A DNA stretch of 64,000 nucleotides from Cutaneotrichosporon cavernicola (lineage: Eukaryota > Basidiomycota > Tremellomycetes > Trichosporonales > Trichosporonaceae), in NCBI RefSeq assembly GCF_030864355.1, contig NC_083394.1, forward strand, positions 3,100,001-3,164,000, written 5' to 3'. The position numbers were made by a program, and so were the translations under genes. Under the pieces are notes generated by a model. The model saw only the letters and a list, made by a program, of their open reading frames with translations. It ran no database searches and was not told the DNA's origin. Below, one piece after another: positions 52,703 to 62,906 of this stretch (positions are counted from its first letter, which is position 1; each line of letters opens with the position of its first letter).

Positions 52703-53572
52703 ATGACAATCTACTCACTATACATCTTTGACCGGTACGCCTCTTCTCGTACGCGCTAACGCAGTCACTGCGACTGCGTCTACTACCAGGACTGGCACCG
52801 TACGCGGCCTGTGCGCACGCCCGCAGACGACCGGCCGGGGGTGCACCGTCTCGCTGCGCCGGTGGCCCCTGGGGCGCGCGAGAGCATCTTCTCATCCTCG
52901 GGGCCCGGAACGCCAGGCGTACCGACAGTCCCGCCTAAGAGGCAGGGGGGGCTGCCATTCGACGAGGAGGCAAAGCTCGTATATGGCGTCGTGCTGAGTC
53001 TGCGGAACATGGTCAAGAAGCTGTCCGGGAAGTACGTGGAGTGTAGAAGAGAGGTAAGAGGCTGATCACAGGGACGAGCAGTTCACGTCGTTCAAGACGG
53101 CGCAGTACCGGCTTCACCTTTATGAGACGCTTACGGGGTTCAAGTTCGTATTGCTGAGCGACCCGAGCGCCGACAGCTTGCGGTTTGTGCTCCGCCAGAT
53201 CCACACCGGCCCGTTCATCGACTATGTCGTGCGCAACCCGCTCGTCGAGATGGATTCGCGGACACAGGGGATCGACAATGACCAAGTGAGTCTGGTGGAT
53301 GGTTTGCGAAGGAGGAAGCAGAGGTGGAGGATCGGGTAGGGGAGAGAGGGCAGCGGAATACCTGTTGAACCAGGTGAGGAGGTCACTGTGGGCGCCTCAG
53401 AATGTGGAGAGCGCAGTGTGTGCGTCGGGCTGGCGGCTGTACGTCTCCTTATCGGCCGTCATTGAACTCGCGTCTCACCCTTTGACAGAGCTACGTTATC
53501 TTCCGTATCCGCTCACACCAGTTCCGCGCCGCCGTCGACCGACACATGCGCAATCTGTCCATATTCAACTAG
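52703..53572 (+). CDS. BET5: TRAPP complex subunit Bet5 (TRAPPC1)
   Basis: Small longin-fold subunit of the TRAPP tethering complex, the Ypt1/Rab1 exchange factor in ER-Golgi traffic. It begins MTIYSLYIFDR; the 30-nt intron 52735-52764 then joins HCDCVYYQDWHRTRP, the typical Bet5 start. A Pro/Gly-rich loop (about residues 30-70) comes before LPFDEEAKLVYGVVLSLRNM. After a second intron DEQFTSFKTAQYRLHLYET and FKFVLLSDP follow, and FIDYVVRNPLV leads into the last exons. Introns near 53286-53490 are the least certain part and could be one long or two short. The end reads FRAAVDRHMRNLSIFN. Convergent with cystathionine gamma-synthase. Confidence 0.88.
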
Positions 53573-53909
53573 AGCGATACCGTTGTATACTGGGTGCTAC
53601 GAGATGTTCCATGATGTTGCAGGGTGCGCGTCACGCTAATCAACAACTACTCACAGCTCGCGACGACGGCTCGTCCGCTCTGCCCTACACCTCCTTGACT
53701 GCCTTCAGCCAACCTCGTTCCCAAGTCAATGCCTACATCTAAATGCTACAATTACGCGCTGGTTGGACAGCTACAACGCCCTGGTTGACAGCGCGGCGGT
53801 GCTGGTTGGACAGCCTTGGCGGCCGTGGTTGGACACAAGTCTACGTACTTTTGGTTTCCTCCTCTGCTCCCCTCTCCTGTATACGCCAGCCCATGCGGAT
53901 GGCTCATTG
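53573..53909. other. Intergenic region between convergent genes
   Basis: 3' untranslated sequence only. A locally repeated GGTTGGACAG (about 53759-53820) is visible; no gene. Confidence 0.45.
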
Positions 53910-56102
53910 CTACGCCGGCGCGGTCTCGGCCGCCTGAGCAGCCTGCGCCGCCTTGATAGACGCCTCAAACCAACCCCTCAACTTCGGCAGGTCCTCCTGC
54001 CCAATGCTGATGCGCACAAGATCGCGCTCCACACCGAACTGCGCGGCCCAGTCCAACTCGGTGTAGTGTGCGAGAATTGCGTATGGCGATGCGAGCGTAA
54101 AGCTCGTACCCAGACTCGGGCCCTTGGCACAAGGAAGCGTATCGTAGAACGCGCGCGCGGCGGCCGTACTCGTGAACGTGAGGGAGAAGAGGCCACCGAA
54201 GCCACCCGCCCCGTGCGACGGCGTGCGCGCACACGCAGCGTACAGCTCGGGTGTCTCGTAGCGCGGGTAGTATACGCGCTTGATGACCTTGTCCTCGCCA
54301 GGACCGGCCATGAGGCTTACCGAGTGGAGGTACTCTGTAATGGCGAAGGCATTGTCGTTGACGCGTCTGATGCGGCCGCGGTAGTCGCGGCTGTTACGCT
54401 CCATGTACACCGCATCTTCGGGGTAGTAGTTGTCCTCGTAGTCCTTGTCCAACGCTGCCTTGAGCACCGCATATTGCGAACTCTTGGGGTTGAGAATGAG
54501 CGAACCGCCCATGACGTTCGAGTCGCCGCTGAAGATCTTGGTGAGACTCGACGCCGCCATGTCTGCGTACGGCAGAACATCCACGTTTAAGAAGTTGCCG
54601 ATCGTCTCGTCGATGACGATGACAAAGCCGTACTGATCCGCAAGAGCGCGAAGACGGGCGAGGTCCGGAGAGCGGATGAGAGGGTTGGATGGGAACTCGC
54701 AGAAGAGAGCGAGGATCGGGGCCTCGCCGGCCTTGTCGTTCTCCGCGAGGAGGACCTCGAGGTCCTTGACAGCACTCGTGTCACCGAGGCCGAGGAAGTG
54801 ACACCCTGCACCCCACTTCTGCAAGATCTTGAGCGTGTCCGTATACGGGAAGCCAAAGCAGACGCTCTTGCCTTCGGGCTTGCCGCTTGCCTGCCGCGCC
54901 AACATTGCGACGCGGTGAGCGTGCCAGATCGCGCTCATGCCGCCAGGGAAGAGGTAGACGTCGTCGGGGGTCACACCGCGTGCGACCTCGGCGTCGGCCT
55001 GCCCGAACTCTTCGTCGGAGGGGAGAAGGCCACCAGCAATGCGGCGCTTGAGGGCCTGCTTGGCGAGCGGTGCGTTGAAAAGTGGGAGGTTCCGCCCATA
55101 CCGCTCCTCAACGTACGTTCCGAGGTCGGCCACCTCGGCGTCTGGTCCCGAGACGCCTTGGGATGCGGGCGCGGGCGTGTTTACACCCTTCGTCATACGC
55201 GCGTAGTGGCGGTTACGGGAGTACCCACCCCGCGCGGGACCGGAGGGCGTAGGGGGCGTAGGGGGCGTAGACGGATTCTGCGCGCCGGCCGGCGCTTCGC
55301 CGAGGAAAGCGAGAGCGCGCTCAGCCATGCGGGACGAGATACCGTCACCCGTGTGCTGCCAGAACTGCTTGGCGGCGGGCCAGTCACCCTTGGCGAAAAG
55401 CATGATCTGGAGCTCAAGGCAGTCGATAGCGGTTACGGCCTCCTTCGCCGAAGGGAGTGCGTTCGCACCGGGACACACGACGAATTCGGCAGCACGGGAG
55501 GACACCGGAGGCGTGCGCGACGCGAGAAAGTCGCGCGCCTCCGCAGCGACTTTGGGCGAGGGGAAGAGCATGCAAAGTTCCTCGTCGGGGTTACCGAACT
55601 TAGCGAGGCAAAGGGCCGCGAGCTGATGTGAGCGGACGTGTCCACGGTTTCCATTTCCCCGGCCCAGCGTCGCTCCTCAACAATAGCCCTTCTGGCTGAT
55701 CAACAGCGGTCGACGCGGCTGGACCAGCTGCTCCTCCCCATTCCGAAAACACACCCACACGCAGCTTGGAATTGGTGCGGGCCGGTAGGCTGCTTACAAA
55801 GCCCACCAACTTGGGATCGCCCATCACACTTCGGCTAACACCATCACTCCATCACACATCACGCGTCGCTCTCTTCCAACCCATCTCTCAACATGTAGAC
55901 TCACCTTCTGGACAGACCGATGGATAAAGAATCGGGGATACCCAGTCTCCATGCGGTCCACGACGCGCTTCTCGCCCTCCTCATAACCAATATTATCGTC
56001 CCAATACGGTAGCGACACAGAGATAGCGTGCGGCGTATGCGGCGGAACAGACGAGCCTAGGGGGATCTGGGCCGACGCGGCTGGCGTCGCGGCAGCGCTC
56101 AT
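53910..56102 (-). CDS. STR2: Cystathionine gamma-synthase (PLP enzyme)
   Basis: PLP-dependent transsulfuration enzyme joining cysteine to an activated homoserine to form cystathionine. Exons 55905-56102 and 53910-55622 join across a rather long 282-nt intron to 636 residues, almost exactly the length of yeast Str2. The N-terminal extension has SVSLPYWDDNIGYEEGE and YPRFFIHRSVQKLAALCLAKFG. The catalytic half has RNLPLFNAPLAKQALKRRI, VYLFPGGMSAIWHAHR, FGFPYTDTLKILQKWG, FCEFPSNPLIRSPDL, IDETIGNFLN and SLTKIFSGDSNVMGG, where the Lys forms the PLP aldimine. The end SLGTSFTLASPYAILAH and LVRISIGQEDLPKL is normal. All key residues are present. Cytosolic. Confidence 0.95.
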
Positions 56103-56397
56103 GATTGAATTGGAATGAGATTGTATGTAAAAGGCAGAAGATGGAATGCATTTCGAGTCGTTACTCGGACCGTGCAATCCGCTCAGGCACGAGAGGTTAC
56201 GTGCTGAGGTGGTTATCAACCAAAGCTAGCCGATTTGCTTCCGTCAGCTCAACTTTACGGCTTTCCACGCGCACACAACGCGTTCCGCAATGCGGAGTTG
56301 GTTGTTCCAACAAGTGTCCATACATAGGAAGAGGAGAAACTCGCGTTCTAGTGTGTTCGTTCTCCACTTAAACAACATCAACACTCACAAATATCGA

Positions 56398-56470
56398 ATC
56401 CTCCTTAGCTCAGTTGGTAGAGCGCGACACTAGTAATGTCGAGGTCAGTCGTTCGAGTCGGCTAGGAGGA
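56398..56470 (+). tRNA. tRNA-Thr(AGT), with weak first acceptor pair
   Basis: 73 nt with no intron. TAGCTCAGTTGGTAGAGC is the D-arm. CGACA-CTAGTAA-TGTCG forms the anticodon arm with AGT at 56431-56433, and AGTCG-TTCGAGT-CGGCT forms the T-arm. The acceptor 3' strand AGGAGGA pairs with TCTCCT at positions 2-7 (one U-G), but position 1 (A) faces A72, so the first pair is lost. B-box and A-box sequences are intact and a T-run follows. It may be functional or slightly degenerate. The 3' end is part of a tandem duplication. Confidence 0.8.
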
Positions 56471-56522
56471 AGACGAGTACTTCTTTTGGCTCGGCTAGGA
56501 GGAACACGAGTAATTCTTTTGG
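56457..56522 (+). repeat. 33-bp tandem duplication of the tRNA-Thr 3' end
   Basis: Unit 56457-56489 and unit 56490-56522 differ at 2 of 33 bases. Each carries the 3' T-stem strand, the 3' acceptor strand and a TTCTTTT terminator-like run. A third, more degraded partial unit follows at about 56523-56540. Confidence 0.9.
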
Positions 56523-57136
56523 CTCGAGGAGTAGGCTAGGTCGACAGTTGTGGGGAGAGGGCTAGAAGGGTTTGGGTTTTTGACTTCTGAGGTATAAGTG
56601 TGAGTTTGGCCGCGGTTCTGGAGAGCTGGCAAGTGAGTGGCAACTTGTGGTGACGACCACGCATCCCAACTCCGCAATTCATTTCCCAACTCCTTGGCCA
56701 GTATCCATGGCTCGCCATTCCGGCACGGCATGCGTCACACTGCGAGTCCTGAATACTTGAGGTTTGGACGCTGTGTCAAAGGTGCCTCTCTCAGATGTTT
56801 ATCGGGGACGAGAGGCATTCGTAGGCTCTCGAATGTGGTTGCGCCACACTCATTCCAGCCATCCATCTGAGCTACTTCAATCCCCTTCTTGGCACATGCT
56901 GCACATCCTGCATAGCCCTCACTTGCCAACTGTCGCTTAATGTCTAGTTGATACAGTTCGGGGAGTCCCCCCCGTTACTAACCTCGACCAACCATCCTGA
57001 ACGTACAATGTATCCACAACCCAGAGTCTTACGTTCGAGTGATATCTTGTCTAGATGTCTAGGCATGCATAATATTAAAAGTAATATCGAGTAGGGGGAG
57101 TGGGGGGAAGGAGGTGCTATGCTATGGTGATGGCGT
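56523..57136. other. Intergenic region
   Basis: No convincing gene in about 600 bp between the tRNA-Thr repeat and the stop codon of the tetraspan membrane protein. Confidence 0.45.
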
Positions 57137-57818
57137 CTAGTGCACCGGGGCCTTCTCCTCGTCGGGGTTGACGACGATCTCGCCTGCCTTCCCAACCGGG
57201 GTCGCCATTCCGTAACGGGACAAAGTGACGAGGTAACCGATATACAGGAGGTCGCAAATGAACACAGCCCAAGTGAGACCCATCATACCGCGAATAACGC
57301 CTTGGCAGTCACTGACGCCGTACTGTGCGCCAGTGGGGTAGTACCCGACTGGCGGGGTTGGGCAAAAGTCATGGCGCTGGACGGTGAGTGCGACCGCGGT
57401 ACCGAACGCGTAGAAAGCGAAGAAGACCATGCTGACCATCATCTTGCCGACAGAGAAGAGGGGACGGCTGTTGGAGATCCAGTAGATGACGTGGTAGACG
57501 ACTTGGAGGGAGGCCATGGTGCAGATGGCCACGACAACGGGGACGTACATGTGTACGCCCTGGCCGTACATGTCCTTGTACTTTGTGATTTGGATGATGG
57601 AGAGGATCCAGAGGCCGTAGACGATGACGTGCGTGAAGAGCGCAAGGGGGGATTTGATGGATGTTGCGCTGGGGTTAGCCATAGAGCGGGCGAGAGGGCC
57701 GACGGGGAGGGAGGGGGAGGGGAGGTAGGTGGTGACAAAGGAAAGGATGGAGGGCGGGAGAGACGGAAAGGACGCCGGTCTGGTCCAGGCCACCTTGAAT
57801 GAGCACTCACATTGACAT
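57137..57818 (-). CDS. Four-helix membrane protein (MARVEL-like)
   Basis: 179 residues if exon 1 is the eight bases at 57818-57811, spliced over a 142-nt intron (57669-57810) to give MSIATSIKSPLALFTHVIV; donor and acceptor are canonical. The alternative start, the ATG at 57680 (MANPSATSIKS), lies inside that intron. Four hydrophobic helices are visible: HVIVYGLWILSIIQ, VPVVVAICTMASLQVVYHVI, KMMVSMVFFAFYAFGTAVAL and GMMGLTWAVFICDLLYIGYL. A short loop with FCPTPP and SDCQG lies between the last two, and the acidic tail ends VNPDEEKAPVH. The arrangement resembles fungal MARVEL/tetraspan proteins of eisosomes or secretory vesicles, but sequence evidence for the family is weak. The leader carries five CAACCA units. 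Confidence 0.75.
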
Positions 57819-58619
57819 TGTGGTTGTGGTTGTGGTTGTGGTTGTGGTTGATGAGCGGGAGCGGTGTGGTAGTGTGGTGTGTAGGCTGTGAGGCCGGGTT
57901 ATGTGATGATTGATGGAACTGGCTGTGAGGCGGGGATATGTGATGATGCTCCCCAGCCTCGCCCCCTCCTCTTATACCCTCTACGCCGCTGTCTGAGCCT
58001 CTGATACCCTCTACGTCGCTGAAGTCTGCATGACTCAGACTCTGAGCCTACAGAGTGTGAGTAAAACATTTGGCCGTGCGTCATGTTAGGGAGTTCGGGA
58101 GTTAGGAGAGGAGACGTTGGCCGCTGCCGGCCGTGGACTGTGCGACTACCGTGCGAGTGCGACTCGGCAACGCATTGGATTCTCAGGGGAAGAGTGTTCG
58201 ATGCGGGGGTATGCCGGGGACCATAGTTGGCTGCAGACTGGCAGACTGGTGAGGTTGTCAGTGGGAAAAGCCAGATGTAAGTGGCGGCCGTGGCATGCCT
58301 CGGAGGGCTCAAAGCCGACGGAGGACACGTGGGTGCACGTGCAGACGTAGGCACAACGTCATACTATCACAGTTGAGAAATTCTTATCGTCCAACCCAGA
58401 CTGCAAGCGGAGTATCTCCGCCGTACGCTTGCAGAGCGGCTGGAATCTAGAATCCTACAATCCTAGGCCGCGGTCGAGAACAGGCCGAGTAGGATCCTCA
58501 CGTCATCCCATACCGTAAATCTGCGTCTCCCGTGAGAATATGCCTGCATCATCCTCCCGCTCGCTGCGTGCTGCGGCCCAGTACTAGACTAGCTCCGCTC
58601 TAAAATCTAAGCGCCCTAC
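57819..58619. other. Upstream region with CAACCA repeat
   Basis: (TGGTTG)5 on the plus strand at 57821-57850 reads (CAACCA)5 directly before the start codon of the leftward membrane-protein gene. The remainder to 58619 shows no gene; a duplicated phrase CTGATACCCTCTACG-type (about 57975-58018) is visible. Confidence 0.55.
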
Positions 58620-61600
58620 CTACCAGGGGTTCTCGAGCGCCATCTCCAGCCGCTTGGGAGGCGAACGTCCAGTCCCTACCGAGCTTGAGCTCTCGCCATT
58701 TGACGCAAATGGATTGGCGAATGGGTTGGCCATTAGCTCGGGTGGGTGTGGGCGAGCCGGAGGTGCTGCACGCATTCCCACCTCGTTGTACGAGCCGCTT
58801 CCGCTTTGGGTAGGCGCCCATGCATTGAAGCCGAAGATGGACGGCGCCTTCTTCTTCTCCTCGACGGGCCACGCAGGCCGGTCCCAGCTCGGCATCTCGA
58901 GACTCGCACTCGCACTCGCCTGCTCGGCTGCCTGCTTCTGCGCCATAATCGCAATGTCACCGTCGTCCTCGACTGCCAGGCCGTGGAAGCTGATGGCGGT
59001 CTGGCTCCTCAGTGGGCTGGTGAGGTCGGCGGGGGTGGGGGACACAGCGTGCGGCGGAGCAGACTCGGTGCGTTCTGGCGCCTTGAAGGGTGACGTGGGC
59101 CGCGCCTCTGGTGGAGGTGCGGGATGGTGTTCAATCTTCGTCACATCCAGGTCCTTACCGAGCACCTTGCCGATCGCAGCAAAGTCAAATCCGGCCGTCT
59201 TGGGGATGTGGTGGACCGCTGCCTCCTCGTCTGCAGGGTCAAGTGACGACGTCTGAGGTACGTCTGACGAGACTCTGTGGGAGTCGTCCGAGGCCCTTGG
59301 TTCGTGGGAGACACGCGGCCTCTCCCCGATATCGGCTTCTTCCTCGCGTGGTGGGTGGCCCTCATTCGGAGGGCCGTCTTCACGGGGAGGGAGGTCGTCG
59401 TCGTCCTGTGCCGGTGTCGCAGGAACGGCCCCAGTGTCGCCCGACCTGCGCACGGGCGTACTCACGCCAGAGTTGGTTCGGCTCCCCTTGCTCTTGCGCG
59501 GGAAGATACCAAGGATCTTCTTCTGCTTCTGTGGCTCCTCCTCTTCGCCATGCACAATGTACCTCTCCTGGATGTCCGGATCGAGGTCTGGGTCCTGCCG
59601 TCAGCTTCAACAAGCAACTCAAGAACTCACGTCAGGCTCGTCAAAGTACTCGGCTGTGACGGGGAAGCCGACACGCGCGAGCAGCTGCGGCATCACAGTG
59701 CGGTAGCTCATGTGGCCGTGAATAAGGTCGGTGACCTCGACATTCTCGAGCCCCGGCACGGTCTCGACGGGTCGCAGACCGGCGACAGTCTGTAGGCCAC
59801 CAGTGGCAGCACGCAGAAGGTACCCGAGCATCCAGTCGTTGGTTGAGAAGCCGTTGACAAATCTCCCACCCACGACGCTGCGCGCGTCAAGCCACGTCTG
59901 CCGGTTCGCCGTCATGGTCGCGCCGAAGAGGTACACGTCCTGAACGATGCCATACGCGCCGCGGCGTGCGAGCTCGAGGAGCGCGTAGAAGATCATACGT
60001 GCGCCAAGGGAGAAGCCGATGAGCGAGGTTGGGCGGACACCAACGTGGCGCTCGATGAGCACATCGGCGAGCACGAGGCCTGCGGCCTTAGCGCGGTCCA
60101 TCGCATTGGACCAGGGGTTGTCGATGAGGTAACCGAGCTTGGCAAGCACTGTTGTTAGTTGACATTTGATGTCAGCAACTCACACACTGGCCACTGCAGC
60201 GCGCTCATCAGAACACCTGCAATGGTGGCGGCCAGGATCTGCTGCCCAACGGACGACAGGACTTCGTTCGAGATGATCGCGATGGCGTTACCCATCTCGG
60301 CCATCATCTCAGGCTCCCACAGTACCGAGAAGACGTCACCGACAATCTGGTCGAGGACGGAGAACGGGAGGCGCACGTCGTCCCCCCTGCCCGCCATGAA
60401 ACCGCCCACGGTGATGTAGCAGGACACGCGTTTGTTGTTGTGCAGCGGCTTCAGGATGAACGTTCTCACCTCGCGAGTACGCTTTGCCATACCTCTACCG
60501 GCAATGTTCGCGCCAGTAAGCACACCCGTAGTCGTGATCATGGTGATGCCGCCGACGCCTGTGAGGAAGCCCGCCGTACCGCTGATGCCGACGACACCGA
60601 GAGCCGCGCCGAGCCCAGCACCGATGACAGGTGCGAGGAGACCGGCCGAGAGACCGATGACGAGCGCGCCGCCAGCCGCAGCAGCGCCCATGAGTGCGTA
60701 TCGGCGTGTCTTGCCTCTCTTCTTCCGGCTCTCGATCACGTCGCCATGCTCCAGCTGCGAAACGCTCTCCTCGATCTCAAGCGCGTCCGTCACACGGTTC
60801 TCGAAGCGCACAATGTCTAGCCACACGAAGCCTAGGGAGTTGGCTACGCGCTCGAGGAAAGCGCGCGAGCGCGAGTCGTACATCGAGTCGGCGATGAGAA
60901 CGAGAAAGAGGTCACAGAGCTGGCGTCAGTGACGCTAAACGGGGTGATGCAGTACTCACAACGGTCCATCGAATATCCAAGGTGACCGTCTCGTCTGCAG
61001 CAGTCAAGGACGTGGACACGCCCGGCAGCGCAGGCATGGCTTGGAAGTCCTCGCCGCCGTCTAGTGCGGCCTGCTCGGGCCTGGGCGTGGTCTCGACGGG
61101 CTTGGGTGGGGATCCGGGGGGGACCTCTGTTGCTGCATCCCCAGATCTCCTCCGCTCGCCTGACGAGCGGCTCCCAGACGATCTCCGACTGTCCGCCGAC
61201 CTCCGGCCCTCCGACGAGCGGCGCCCTTCAGACGAGCGTCGCCCATCAGACGAGCGTCGTGCTTCCAACAGTCCAGGGCTGTCATACGAACGGCGTGGCG
61301 ATGACGACGCTGGGCGCAGGCCGCCTGCGATGTCTCCGTCGTCGTCCTCAGCTGGTCGGGGCGTTGGCGATGAAGACGACCCCATGTCCCCGTCATCATC
61401 AAAGAGGCTCGGCATGGGCCGCAACGACGAGCTGCGTGGTGGTGGCAGTGTTGTCTGTGATGGCTCTGCCTCGTCGTCATCGAAGAGTGAGGGCATGGCC
61501 CGTATTGTCGAGGTGGAGGCAGGTGGTTGCTGCGGTGGGGACGCGAGGGGCTTGCGGGATGCCGGCTCGTGCGCGGGCGGTGTCTTTACCGCTTCCTCGT

Positions 61601-62707
61601 ATGGCGGGGCGGGGTCATCCTCCTCCTCCGGCACAGAATCTAGGTGCTCTTCCTCGATCTTCAGGTCTGCACGACGCTTGGCCTCGGGGTCGAACTCGGG
61701 GTTCTTGACCGTGTGCGTAGCCATCAGCGCCGGCACGAGGTCGGCGGGGTCGACACCGTGCTCGGCGAGGCTCTCGATCATGCGCTGCTCTACGTGTCAG
61801 CCGGTACCTACGCTCCACAACAGCGCTCACCATCGGGGCTCAGCTCCATGTGCTGGTATAGCCGCGCCATGATCTTGAGCATCCAGATATTCCCACTCTC
61901 AACGGCGGCCACGTCGTGCGGCCGCCCCTTCCCCTTCCACATCTTGGCCTGGCGCGCCTTCTCCTTAGTCCCATCCCACCCGCGGCCCATGTCGCGCACC
62001 ATGCGCCGCGCAATGAGCTGGCACAGGCCGACGTACGCAATCCGCTGCCCCTCCGTCAGCAGCTCCTTGGTCGCCTGCATCTGGCTGAGTGGCGTCATCG
62101 CCTTGTCCTCGTCAAAGAGGTAGCGTGTGCGCATGTGAACGTCTTCACTCTCGTTGTCCTCGTTCAGCCGGAGGCGTGTGTACTCGCCCTCGTCGACGTC
62201 GGCCTTTTCACGCCACGAGTCGGTCGTGAGCATGTCAGGCTCGAGCTCGAGGCGCACGCCGGTCGCATTCGACATGGCCGCCGCCTCCTTCTCGTCAACG
62301 TCAAGTCGCGCTGGTGGGCGGAAACCATATCGCTTGTCATCGATGGCGTCTAGTTCGGATGTAAAGTCGTCGGAGCGGACGACCGGCATATCTGGAGGCG
62401 TTAGCGTGAGCCAGAACGAGCTGCGCAGCACGGGCGCGGGCGCGGGTGCGGGCACAGGTGAAACGGGGCCCCCGGCTCTACGCGCGTAACTCGAGCACAG
62501 CTTTTCCAAGGACGGCGAGGCTAGTACAGTTGCTGGCAGTGATGCAGGGCGGGTCGATGGGAACACGAATGCACATGTGCACGCGACACTGGGGACCAAA
62601 CGCGACTCACCCTGCCACCCATCATCGTCGTCGAGATCGTCCGCCCAGCCCGAAGCCGAAGCCTTTGGCGGCGCCGCAACATTGTGCGCGCGCGGGGCGG
62701 GGAGCAT
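58620..62707 (-). CDS. DUF726/TMCO4-like membrane alpha/beta-hydrolase with NPF motifs
   Basis: Large protein of roughly 1,260 residues. The start is the ATG at 62707. Short introns lie near 62395-62615, 61790-61830, 60912-60962, 60150-60185 and 59595-59630. The N-terminal third is conserved and helical (QRIAYVGLCQLIARRMVRDM). A disordered region has two MPSLFDDD motifs and a run of RRSS(D/E)G repeats. The core DUF726 part has two or three membrane helices rich in Gly/Ala (GGALVIGLSAGLLAPVIGAG). Beyond them is a hydrolase-type region with GFSLGARMIFYAL (G-x-S-x-G nucleophile elbow) and LFGATMTANRQTW. The tail is acidic and proline-rich and ends with two NPF tripeptides (ANPFANPF), EH-domain ligands. 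It is likely in the Golgi or endosomal membrane; fungal relatives are poorly characterised. Confidence 0.87.
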
Positions 62708-62906
62708 GGCGCGATTGTTGTTGCCTGTTGTTCAGAGAGATGAGATGGATGAAGATATCAAGATGGGTTGAGCGGCGAATCGACGTGGTGTGGTCATTCA
62801 AATTGACCCTGGCATCCCTTACCCCGCACAAATACCCCACGTCATCCTCCTCGTTGTACGAGCCATCACTCAAAATACATCAGACGATGTCCTGGTTTAT
62901 GATATG

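Noticed and set aside
60982..61872. Plus-strand reading frame rich in Ser/Asp/Arg
   Set aside because: It arises from the repetitive RRSS region of the DUF726 gene on the other strand.
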